Shown in pieces: positions 20,132 to 27,539 of a stretch of DNA of 34,933 bases. The stretch's first letter is position 1, and every line of letters begins with the position of its first letter. The notes beneath the pieces were generated by a model that searched no databases, was not told the origin of the DNA, and saw only the letters and a list, made by a program, of their open reading frames with translations. The stretch covers positions 1 to 34,933 of the forward strand of contig NCRB01000050.1 of the NCBI GenBank assembly GCA_002894665.1, given 5' to 3'. Source of the DNA: Salinivenus iranica (lineage in GTDB: Bacteria > Bacteroidota > Rhodothermia > Rhodothermales > Salinibacteraceae). A program made the position numbers and the translations under genes.

Positions 20132-20710
20132 TCAGGAGGCGGAGGGCCGCCCCGCCTCGTCCGTCGCGGCCTGCTGCTCGGGCAGAATTTCCCGCTCGTA
20201 GCGCGCCACGGACGTTTCCACCACGTCCTTGGCGCGCTCCGGCCCAAAGAAGTCCTGCACCCGTACGGATTTGTCTTCCAGCGCCTTGTAGTCCTGAAAA
20301 AACCGGCGGAGCTCTCGGAGGCGGTGGCCCGGGAGCTCCTTGATGTGCCAGTAGTCGTTGAAGGCCGGGTCGTCAATGTGGATGCAGATAATCTTCGCGT
20401 CCTCCTCGTCGTCATCCACCATGCTCATCAGCCCGATCGGGCGGGCCCGCAGGATGCTTAGGGGGTCGACCGCTTCCTGGGCCAGCACGAGCACGTCGAG
20501 CGGGTCGCCGTCGTCGGCGTACGAGTGGGGAATGAATCCGTAGTTTGCCGGGTACACCACCGAAGAGTACAACATCCGGTCGACCCGGAGCATGCCGGTC
20601 TCTTTGTCGAGCTCATACTTCACCTTGCAGCCCTGCGGGATTTCGATGACGGAGTTGAAGACGTCGGGGGCATCGGCACCCACCGATACGTCGTGCCAGG
20701 CGTGAGCCAT
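20132..20710 (-). CDS. ppa: Inorganic pyrophosphatase (family I)
   Basis: This 192-aa soluble cytoplasmic enzyme hydrolyses pyrophosphate to phosphate and so pulls biosynthetic reactions forward. The signature Asp-Gly-Asp-Pro-Leu-Asp is at 67-72, with the three Asp that bind magnesium. Other family marks are 'EIPQGCKVKYELDKETG' (active-site Lys and Glu), 'YPANYGFIPHSYADDGDP' and 'DDPAFNDYWHIKELP', and the 'RFFQDYKALE' helix. Length matches bacterial family I enzymes (about 175-215 aa). It has an acidic, Ala/Gln-rich tail. The gene converges on the outer-membrane protein gene and lies 78 bases downstream of the next minus-strand gene. Confidence 0.97.
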   Translation of the reverse strand: MAHAWHDVSVGADAPDVFNSVIEIPQGCKVKYELDKETGMLRVDRMLYSSVVYPANYGFIPHSYADDGDPLDVLVLAQEAVDPLSILRARPIGLMSMVDDDEEDAKIICIHIDDPAFNDYWHIKELPGHRLRELRRFFQDYKALEDKSVRVQDFFGPERAKDVVETSVARYEREILPEQQAATDEAGRPSAS

Positions 20711-20788
20711 GAGCTTGCGTTGTCAGGGGAAAGGAGGAACGGAAAAGTTGTATCCGGGCCCGCCCCGCCCGGGTCCGCGGAGCGGGGG

Positions 20789-21460
20789 CTACGAGCCGGA
20801 CGTCGGGCGAGAGGAGTCTGTCTGGGGGGCATTCTTCAGGTGCTGCGAAGGGTCGAACGATCGCTCCTGGCCCAGCCAGGCCGCAAGGGCCACGCTCGTC
20901 AGCGGCGGGCCGGCCTCTCGCACTTCCCGGAGCGACCCGGGGGCGTCGCCGGAGGCCTGATCCCCCTCCGCCTCGTCGAGCACCTCAAAGGCGTGCTGCA
21001 GGTCTCGTGCCACGCGCGAGGCCGCCTCTCGGCTGTGCTCTTCTATCCCGAACCGGCCCTCCCGATGCAAGTCCACGAGGCGCCGCACGACCTCAACCGT
21101 ATTCAATTGGACGCCCATCTGGTCGCGGTCGTCGATCGCCCCGCCGCGGCCCGAGGTCCGGGTCGCCGCAACCGGATCGAGGCCGCGGTCGCGAAGCGCC
21201 TCCAGGAGGGCCTGCCCCGCCCCTCGCGCCCGGTTAACGATCAGGCTGGTGCGTCCGATGTAGGGCTGCTCCGACACCAATCCCTGCAGGTGATCCGCAA
21301 GGCCCTCCGCCGAGTCGACCTCGCGGAGGTGCCGGATGTGGTCGAGTCGAAACTGCGCGGCGGCGTCATCCGGATTTTGTTCTTTCTCAAGCAGGGCAAC
21401 CGTCGCGTCGTTCGTCGTCTCGCCGTGCATCTCAACACCGAGGAAGAAGGCGTGGGCCAT
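20789..21460 (-). CDS. Orphan protein resembling the terminase large-subunit nuclease (RNase H) fold
   Basis: This 223-aa protein has no confident family, but its order of elements fits the RNase H-like nuclease half of phage terminase large subunits. They are an opening strand 'AFFLGVEMHG' with 'NDATVALLEKE', a third strand 'FRLDHIRHL', a helix, then 'TSLIVNRARGAGQALLEALRDRGL' (compare the terminase 'D-x-x-G-x-G-x-x-x-x-x-L'), 'VAATRTSG', and a helical 'EVVRRLVDLHREGRFGI'. The expected catalytic Asp of strand 1 is Glu and that of strand 4 is Asn, so it may not cut DNA. No ATPase half, portal or capsid gene is nearby. The last 60 residues look disordered and acidic. The fold assignment is by pattern only. 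Confidence 0.6.
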   Translation of the reverse strand: MAHAFFLGVEMHGETTNDATVALLEKEQNPDDAAAQFRLDHIRHLREVDSAEGLADHLQGLVSEQPYIGRTSLIVNRARGAGQALLEALRDRGLDPVAATRTSGRGGAIDDRDQMGVQLNTVEVVRRLVDLHREGRFGIEEHSREAASRVARDLQHAFEVLDEAEGDQASGDAPGSLREVREAGPPLTSVALAAWLGQERSFDPSQHLKNAPQTDSSRPTSGS

Positions 21461-21544
21461 AACGTCGGAACGCTTTGTTTACAGACATCGGGGTATAGGC
21501 ATGGAGCCGCGACGGGCACGTTCCCGACGCCCCTCAGTACTTCG

Positions 21545-22648
21545 TCAAGTTAATTCTCTGGGGGCCGAACCGAACTCAAAATCCCGAACATCCAGCACGC
21601 CATTTCGAGCACGGTCGAGAGATCTTCCTGGCGAAGCCGCCGCCTTCAGGGAGGCTTCTCGACTGTGCTGGGAGCGAAGCGCCCTGAGCGTAAGCGAAGA
21701 AGTGCTCGTGGAGTGCGACCTCCAGACCTCTTCCACGCCCAGGCCGGCCTCGGCGGCCAGCGCCTCGAAGTCGTCAAGCGTGTACTTGTAAGAGTACTCG
21801 GTGCGAATCGTCTCGCCCTCCGCAAAGGCAATCGGCTCCCCGGCCACCGTGACCGTCTGGTTGCCCCGGCTGCGCAGGTGCATCTCGATGCACCCGGCGT
21901 CCTCGTTCCACACGGCCTCGTGCTCAAACTGGTCGAGGTCGAAGGTGGCGTCGAGCTCCCGATTCATGCGACGGAGCAGGTTCTTGTTGAACGCCGCGGT
22001 AACGCCCTCCGAATCGTTGTAGGCGGCCCGGAGCACATCGACGTCCTTCCGCAGGTCCACCCCGATGAGGAGCCCACCGTCCGCTCCCACGGTGTCCGCA
22101 ATGCCCGTCAGGAACCGGCGCGCGTCGTTCGGCTGAAAGTTTCCGAGCGTGGAGCCTGGGTAGTAGACCACAGTCCGGCTCGCCGGACGGGGCGGCTCGG
22201 GCAGGTCAAACGCCTCCGTGTAGTCCGCACAGAGCGGCTGCACGGGAATGTGGGGGTAGCGCTCCGCAATCACTTCCGCGCTCTCCGCAAGGTGCGCCCG
22301 GGAAATGTCAATGGGCACGTAGAGCGCCAGGTCCTCCACGTGGTTGAAGAGAATCCGTGTCTTCAGGCTGCTGCCACTCCCGTACTCCGCAAGCAGCACC
22401 CGAGGCCCAAGCGCCTCGACCATCTCCTCCACATGCTGTTTCATGATGCCAATTTCGGTGCGGGTGGGATAGTAGTCGTCCGTTTCGCAGATGGCATCGA
22501 AGAGCTTCGACCCCCGCTCGTCGTAGAGAAACTTTGAGGGGATTTCCTTCTGCGATTTTTGAAGCCCCTCAAGGGCCGTCGTCCGGAAGGAGTCCGTCGA
22601 CGGGGTGGATTGGTCGAGGAGCGGAAGCGTCTCGGCGGTCGAGTCCAT
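21545..22648 (-). CDS. egtD: EgtD-like L-histidine N-alpha-methyltransferase with abnormal C-terminus
   Basis: This 367-aa SAM-dependent enzyme should trimethylate histidine to hercynine, the first step of ergothioneine synthesis. Family marks are 'YDERGSKLFDAICETDDYYPTRTE', the SAM loop 'LAEYGSGSSLKT' (87-97), 'YVPIDIS', 'YYPGSTLGNFQP', 'GVDLRKD' and 'GVTAAFNKNLLRRMNREL'. Glu284 and Ser286 in 'RTEYSYKYT' correspond to the substrate-selecting pair of mycobacterial EgtD. After 'EEVW' (about residue 309) family members usually end within about 12 residues (W-T-D...). Here 58 unrelated Ser/Arg/Ala-rich residues follow, encoded by a structured, repeat-like sequence (about 21545-21720). No egtB partner is adjacent. 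ATG 22648 matches the family start; the frame is open further upstream. Confidence 0.85.
   Translation of the reverse strand: MDSTAETLPLLDQSTPSTDSFRTTALEGLQKSQKEIPSKFLYDERGSKLFDAICETDDYYPTRTEIGIMKQHVEEMVEALGPRVLLAEYGSGSSLKTRILFNHVEDLALYVPIDISRAHLAESAEVIAERYPHIPVQPLCADYTEAFDLPEPPRPASRTVVYYPGSTLGNFQPNDARRFLTGIADTVGADGGLLIGVDLRKDVDVLRAAYNDSEGVTAAFNKNLLRRMNRELDATFDLDQFEHEAVWNEDAGCIEMHLRSRGNQTVTVAGEPIAFAEGETIRTEYSYKYTLDDFEALAAEAGLGVEEVWRSHSTSTSSLTLRALRSQHSREASLKAAASPGRSLDRARNGVLDVRDFEFGSAPRELT
21608..21669. repeat. Nested inverted repeat within the 3' end of egtD
   Basis: The outer arms AGCACGGTCGAGA (21608-21620) and TCTCGACTGTGCT (21657-21669) pair at 12 of 13 positions. Inside them GAAGCC (21634-21639) and GGCTTC (21653-21658) also pair. 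Just beyond is a GCGAAG-rich stretch (21674-21702). This looks like a REP- or MITE-like element rather than normal coding sequence and coincides with the point where EgtD homology ends. Confidence 0.5.
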
Positions 22649-22861
22649 GCGTTCCAACGAAGACCGGTGAAATGACGATGTGAATGTACGTCCTCTTTGC
22701 GCCCGAGGCAGAGGGGGGGAGGTGCCATGACATCGGAGGCGTCCCTTTCTCCTGGGCCCTACAGACACTGCCCAACAACGGCGGGGCCCGCCCCAAAAAT
22801 CAAGGCCCTTTGCATGGGGCGGTAGGTGTACGGGGATCGTTACAAAAATCGCCCGCGAGCC

Positions 22862-23722
22862 TCACTCGGCCGTCGGGGCATCAACAAGATCAGCGAGGGG
22901 ATCCGGATGGGTGAACGTATACCCGCAGCGGTCTTTGAGCCGCTGGTTGCTCACGCGCTTCCCCGTGGTCGGATCGTCACGATCAAACGTCGGCGGCTCG
23001 AGCCCAAGGGCCTCCGCCGCACGGGTGTAGAGGGCCCGGCGGGTCGGATGCTCGTCGGCACAGGCGTTGAACACTTCTCCCCGAATGTTCTGGGCCAATA
23101 GCGTAGCGAACACTCCCACGGCGTCGTCCCGGTGGATCAGGTTCACGGGAGCGTTGGGCCGCGCCACGTCGGAGCGGCCGGCCAGGAACCGGCCCGGGTG
23201 CCGGTCGCCTCCGTAGAGCCCGCCCAGGCGCACGATCGTGACGTCCACCGCGGGCGCTTCCATCAGCAGGCCCTCGACGTTCAGCAGCGCCTCGCCCGTC
23301 CGTCGTCGCGGACCGGGAAGGGCGTCGGGCTGCCCCGGTGGACAATCTGTCTCGCTTACGGTCCGCTCCACGTTGGGGTACACGCCGGTAGAGCTGGCAA
23401 ACAGGATCCACTCCACGGCCCCCGCACGCGCCGCCTCGAGAACAGCCCTCACCTGCTGTCGGTGAACCGCCGTCACGTCGTCCTCCGAGCGGGGGGGCGG
23501 AATGTTGAGGACCAGAATGGGCGAGGCGAAGAGCGCCCCCGGGTCGCCCGAAAGATCAGGATCGAGCCGCAGGAGCACCGGATCGATGCCGTCTTCCCGC
23601 AGCGCCTCGCGCTTCTCGGGCGTCGTGGTCGACCCGCAGACCTCTAGGCCCTGCTCCACAAGGTGGGCGCCGAGGGGGCGGCCCAGCCAGCCGCAGCCGA
23701 GAATGCTAACAGGAGATGCCAT
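22862..23722 (-). CDS. NAD(P)-binding epimerase-like protein (YeeZ-type extended SDR)
   Basis: This 286-aa protein has an N-terminal Rossmann motif 'ILGCGWLGRPLGAHL' (G-x-G-x-x-G) and an atypical extended-SDR core: 'LVLNIPPPRSEDD', 'WILFASSTGVYPN', 'VRLGGLYGGDRHPGRFL', and 'VNLIHRDDAVGV' toward the C-terminus, with 'VFNACADEHPTRRALY'. The canonical SDR Tyr-x-x-x-Lys is absent; at that place is 'PRRRTGEALL', as in YeeZ-like members that use an R-x-x-x-E pattern. Substrate unknown. ATG 23722 was chosen over an in-frame GTG two codons earlier. It lies between the kinase gene (36-base gap) and egtD (213 bases), all on the minus strand. Confidence 0.85.
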   Translation of the reverse strand: MASPVSILGCGWLGRPLGAHLVEQGLEVCGSTTTPEKREALREDGIDPVLLRLDPDLSGDPGALFASPILVLNIPPPRSEDDVTAVHRQQVRAVLEAARAGAVEWILFASSTGVYPNVERTVSETDCPPGQPDALPGPRRRTGEALLNVEGLLMEAPAVDVTIVRLGGLYGGDRHPGRFLAGRSDVARPNAPVNLIHRDDAVGVFATLLAQNIRGEVFNACADEHPTRRALYTRAAEALGLEPPTFDRDDPTTGKRVSNQRLKDRCGYTFTHPDPLADLVDAPTAE

Positions 23723-23758
23723 GTGCACAGAAGGGAGATCTGACCATACGGAATGACG

Positions 23759-24883
23759 CTACTCAGACTCCACCTCCGTGCCCACTGATTCGTTCCGCCG
23801 GGCCATGTACCTCTCAGCGTCGAGACTCGGGAGCACCAGCGTAAAAGTGCTTCCCTCTCCCAGGGCCGTGTCCACCTCCACGTCGCCGTTATGGAGGGAG
23901 ACAATTTGCTTGACGATGTACAGCCCAAGCCCCGAGGTCCCTTCGTCGCCCGTGGGCTTCGGGGTGAGTCGCCGAAACGGGGCAAAGAGACGCTCCTGAT
24001 CGCGCATACTCAGCCCGGGCCCCTGGTCGGAGACCGAAAATCTGACGGTCCGGTCGGCGTGCGTCACCGTCACGTCGACCGACGTGCCCGGCGGGGCGTA
24101 CTTGAGCGCGTTGCTGATGAGATTGATCATCGCTTCACGGAGCTTGCCCCGGTCGCCCGCAACGATGCACGGGACATCGGGCACCGTACATCGGAGCGTT
24201 TGGTCCTTGCGCTGGGCCTGGGGCTCAAAGCTGTTCACCACCCACCCGGCCAGCGCCGACACGTTCACCGGTTCGTCCTCCACGTACCCCGCCGTGCTCG
24301 CCGCCGACTCCATCAGCCCGTCGATTTGCTCCAACGTCTCCTGCGCCGACGTCCGGATGAGGTCAATCTTTCGGCGGGCCCGCTCCGAGAGCGACTCCCG
24401 CTCGAGCAAAATCTCGGCGAGGGCCCGCATCCCGAAGAGCGGATTTTTGAGGTCGTGCGTGGCCACCCCCAACAGGCGCGACTTCTCCTCGAGCGTCTCC
24501 CGGAGGCGCTTGTTCGTATGGATCAGCTCCCGATTGTACGTTTCCAGCTGCCGATTTTGGAGATGCACCTCCGCGGTCCGGTCGGACAGCACGTCCTCAA
24601 GGCGCTTCCGCGTCCGCGTGAGAATGGCAATCCGCCACTGAAGGTACCCCACCAGGAGGAACAGCCCCACGACGGCATAGACCCCAACGGCAACGGGACT
24701 CCGGTACCAGGCCTCCGCGTCGGCCTGTGGGGGCGCGGCGGGGGCGGTCGGCCCCTCCGCCGAAGCGAAAAGAACCGGTTCTCCCCCCCGATCGACCGAG
24801 TGCGGGCCGGCTGCCTCCGCCCTAGTGACCATCAATACCATTCCCAAAACCCCAAGAACGAGACGGAACGTGCCGGTATGCAT
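23759..24883 (-). CDS. Sensor histidine kinase with signal peptide and one transmembrane helix
   Basis: This 374-aa kinase has an N-terminal signal-like segment (residues 6-24, ending AEA) and a short Pro/Ala-rich external region. A transmembrane helix (about 63-83) and a coiled coil (90-135) follow. The HisKA box is 'VATHDLKNPLFGM' with His143 as the phosphorylated residue. The ATPase domain has N box 'NLISNALKYAPPGT', G1 'SDQGPGLS' and G2 'GTSGLGLYIVKQ'. The external part is too short for a normal ligand domain. No response regulator is adjacent, so it is an orphan. ATG 24883 suits the signal peptide; the frame continues to 24916. It diverges from the bPH2 gene pair across 275 bases, which contain a short 6-bp stem (ACCCGG/CCGGGT near 24955-24990). 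Confidence 0.92.
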   Translation of the reverse strand: MHTGTFRLVLGVLGMVLMVTRAEAAGPHSVDRGGEPVLFASAEGPTAPAAPPQADAEAWYRSPVAVGVYAVVGLFLLVGYLQWRIAILTRTRKRLEDVLSDRTAEVHLQNRQLETYNRELIHTNKRLRETLEEKSRLLGVATHDLKNPLFGMRALAEILLERESLSERARRKIDLIRTSAQETLEQIDGLMESAASTAGYVEDEPVNVSALAGWVVNSFEPQAQRKDQTLRCTVPDVPCIVAGDRGKLREAMINLISNALKYAPPGTSVDVTVTHADRTVRFSVSDQGPGLSMRDQERLFAPFRRLTPKPTGDEGTSGLGLYIVKQIVSLHNGDVEVDTALGEGSTFTLVLPSLDAERYMARRNESVGTEVESE

Positions 24884-25158
24884 TCGAAAGCCCCGCCAAC
24901 ATAGCGTCATACACAATCTCCAGAACCGAGTCTGATAATTACAATCTGTTTGGAGAACCCGGAATGAATCGCGTTCTTAGACCGGGTGGTGTAATAGCTG
25001 AAACATACGGGATAAAAGACGGCAAATCCACTCGACCGTATCCACGTGTGTTTGCCGTTGGCCGCCGGCCCGCAGGGGCGCCAGCAGCCCTCCGAACCCT
25101 GCTCCCCCCACTCGGTTTCATCATTGTTCTCGATCGTCCCAGCGACGCCATTGCTTCG

Positions 25159-25698
25159 ATGGAGGCTTCTTCTCCGCCCGCCGCCGTTTCCGCAGCCCCC
25201 CCTGATGACGATCGCATCCGGTCCCTGGATGCGTCCATCCAGGCGGTCTGGCGAATCAAGCTGGCCGGACTCTCCCTGTTCCTGCTTCTCCCGGTGCTGT
25301 TCTACGACCTCACCTTTCTCTTTTCCCCCGACCCGTGGCTTCCCTTCGGCGTCCTGTCGGGGACGGGGCTTGTGGTGGGCACGGCGTTTACGCTTCTCTG
25401 GCCGCGCTTGCGGTACCGCTCCTGGGGCTTTGCCCTGTGGCCCGAGGAGCTGTACCGCGAACACGGCGTGATCACCCACGTGCGCACCGTGGTGCCGCTC
25501 CGCCGGATCCAGCACGTCGATGTGTCCCAGGACCTTCTGGAACGCGAGTTTGCGCTGGGGCGACTGGTGGTCCACACCGCCGGCTCCCGCAGCAGCGACG
25601 TGGTGATCCCCGGCCTGCCCCTCCCCGAGGCCGAACGCATTCGGGACGAAATCAAACGCTTCATCCTCGAAGACCCGCTCCTTGAAGACCCGGTGTAA
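25159..25698 (+). CDS. bPH2 (DUF304) membrane protein, YdbS-like
   Basis: This 179-aa protein has two predicted membrane helices ('LAGLSLFLLLPVLFYDLTFLF' split across about 36-56, and 'GVLSGTGLVVGTAFTLLW' at about 64-81), then a single bacterial PH domain. The domain has the marks 'LYREHGVITHVRTVVPLRRIQHVDV' and 'RLVVHTAGS...DVVIPGL'. YdbS and YdbT of Bacillus are the best-known relatives and are tied to resistance to some antimicrobial compounds; the biochemical role is unknown. The stop overlaps the next start (TAATG, 25696-25700), so the two proteins are almost certainly made from one mRNA and probably form a complex. ATG 25159 is chosen; an in-frame upstream ATG at 24964 would add a GC-poor leader. 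Confidence 0.88.
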   Translation: MEASSPPAAVSAAPPDDDRIRSLDASIQAVWRIKLAGLSLFLLLPVLFYDLTFLFSPDPWLPFGVLSGTGLVVGTAFTLLWPRLRYRSWGFALWPEELYREHGVITHVRTVVPLRRIQHVDVSQDLLEREFALGRLVVHTAGSRSSDVVIPGLPLPEAERIRDEIKRFILEDPLLEDPV

Positions 25699-27422
25699 TG
25701 CCGTCTTCCTCCCCCGCGTCCGACCCGGACGCGTCCGCATCGGAGTCCCCACCGGACGCGGCCCCTCCGCCGTCCGCGGACGCAGCGCCCGCCGCCGATT
25801 CATCCGCCACCCTCGGCACCGTACGGGAGCCCCAACGCCTGCACCCGCTCACCCTTCTTCTCCGCGTGGGGGCGAGCCTCCCGGCGCTGGTGATCATCCT
25901 CCTCCCCACCCTCCAGAACCCAAGCTCCGAGAATGCCCTCTCGGTGGTGCTGGGGCTGCTGTACGGGCTCGTGGCCCTGCCGGCCATCGTGATGCAGTAC
26001 TTGCGCTTCAGCTACCGCATCACACCGAAGCAAATCGTCATTCAGAAGGGCGTGCTCAATCGAAAGAACCGAAGCATCCCCATCGAGCGCGTCCAGAACA
26101 TCCAGATCGAGCAGAACCTGCTCGCCCGCCTTCTGGGCGTCGCCAAGGTAAACATCGAAACGGCGGGCAGCTCCGGAACGGAGGGCTCCCTGGAATACGT
26201 GGGCGTGGACGCGGCCCACGAGATCCGACAGGCCGTTCGGTCGTTTCAGCACCGGACCGCAGAGGCCCCCGCCCCCGCCGAGGACACCGACGATACGCAC
26301 CGGGACACCCTGTACACGATGAACCTGCGCCGCGTACTGCTCTCCGGCGCCTTCCGGTTCTCCCTCTTCTACCTCGCCCTCATCTTCTCGGCGCTGGAGC
26401 TCATCGATCCGGAGCTGATCGTGGAGCGTGTGCTTCGGTCCGAGGGACGCATCGAACAGGTCACCGACCTGATGACGGCCTACCCGGCCCTCGCCATTCT
26501 CGGGTCCGTCGGCACGGCGGTCGTGCTGGGCTGGATCAGTGGCATCCTCGTCCACGTCTCCCGGTACTACGGCTTCCGGCTGTGGCTCGACGACGATAAG
26601 CTTCGGAAGCGGCACGGGCTGTTTACCGTCACGGAAGGCACCGTCCCGCTCGGCAAAGTGCAGGCCCTCATCCTGCGCACCAACCCCCTGATGCGCGCCT
26701 TCGGGTGGTACGGCCTCGAAGTGCAGACGGTGGGCACTGACGTGAACGAGCAGGGCCACCGGGTGATTGCACCGTTTGTGCAGTACGACGACCTGCTGCC
26801 GCTGGCCCAGCGGATCCGATCGTTCGACCTCCCGGACCAGTTCCGCTCCGTGTCCCCCCTCACCATCCGTCGGCGGTTTTTTCGATACAGCGTCGTGCTC
26901 GGCCTCGCCCTGGCCCCGCTGATCTATTTCTGGCCCGTCACCTGGTGGCACCTGGGCGGCGTGGCGCTTCCCTGGTGGGGGCTCGTCCTCGTGCCGGGCC
27001 TGCTGGGCTGGGCCGTGTTGCAGTACCGCCATCACGGCTACGAACAGCGGGACGACGGCCTCTACGTCCGCCGCGGCGTCTTGTCGCGCCACCTGTGGGT
27101 TCTCCCTACGGAGAAGTTTCACGTGTTCGCCGCAACCGCCTCCCTCTTCCAGCGCCGCCTCGGCCTCAAGACGCTCTACGTGGACACCGCCGGGGCGGCC
27201 TCGTTTGCCTACCCTGAGGTGATCGACCTGCCCGCCGCCGAGGCCGACGCTCTTCTCGACACGCTGTACCACCGGTTCAAAACCCTCTACCGAACCCGCA
27301 TTGAGGCCGAGACGGGAGATGCCGACACGCGCCTCTCGCCCGACGCACGCCCCCGCCTCCCCGTCGAGCACACGGATGCCCGCGTGAGCGCCCCCTCCTC
27401 GCCCCCCACCAACGAGCCGTAG
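25698..27422 (+). CDS. Multi-bPH2-domain membrane protein, YdbT-like
   Basis: This 574-aa protein carries three bPH2 (DUF304) domains separated by paired membrane helices. Domain 1 lies near 110-180 ('ITPKQIVIQKGVLNRKNRSIPIERVQNIQIEQ'), after helices near 50-100. Domain 2 is near 285-370 ('LDDDKLRKRHGLFTVTEGTVPLGKVQAL'), after helices near 210-275. Domain 3 is near 450-530 ('RDDGLYVRRGVLSRHLWVLPTEKFHVF'), after helices near 395-440. This is the YdbT plan. Each repeat keeps the 'L/I-x-x-G-V/L-x-x-x-x-x-x-P-x-x-K/R-V/I-Q' core. The N-terminus is Pro/Ala/Asp-rich and disordered. It is coupled to the upstream single-domain partner by a one-base overlap. Function in the envelope is inferred, not shown. 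Confidence 0.88.
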   Translation: MPSSSPASDPDASASESPPDAAPPPSADAAPAADSSATLGTVREPQRLHPLTLLLRVGASLPALVIILLPTLQNPSSENALSVVLGLLYGLVALPAIVMQYLRFSYRITPKQIVIQKGVLNRKNRSIPIERVQNIQIEQNLLARLLGVAKVNIETAGSSGTEGSLEYVGVDAAHEIRQAVRSFQHRTAEAPAPAEDTDDTHRDTLYTMNLRRVLLSGAFRFSLFYLALIFSALELIDPELIVERVLRSEGRIEQVTDLMTAYPALAILGSVGTAVVLGWISGILVHVSRYYGFRLWLDDDKLRKRHGLFTVTEGTVPLGKVQALILRTNPLMRAFGWYGLEVQTVGTDVNEQGHRVIAPFVQYDDLLPLAQRIRSFDLPDQFRSVSPLTIRRRFFRYSVVLGLALAPLIYFWPVTWWHLGGVALPWWGLVLVPGLLGWAVLQYRHHGYEQRDDGLYVRRGVLSRHLWVLPTEKFHVFAATASLFQRRLGLKTLYVDTAGAASFAYPEVIDLPAAEADALLDTLYHRFKTLYRTRIEAETGDADTRLSPDARPRLPVEHTDARVSAPSSPPTNEP

Positions 27423-27539
27423 GAGGCCCCTGCTCGGCCCACGCATGTCTTTGCGGCGAATCCTTTTGTGATTCCCGCGGGGCTTGGTTTGACTACATGC
27501 TGGTCGTTCGTCCTTGTCCCCACCGACTCCCGCCTTCTT

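Noticed and set aside
22782-22800. GC-rich near-palindrome followed by AAAAAT between egtD and the epimerase gene
   Set aside because: The stem GCGGG/CCCGC would leave a one-base loop, so a stable terminator hairpin is not possible in that form.
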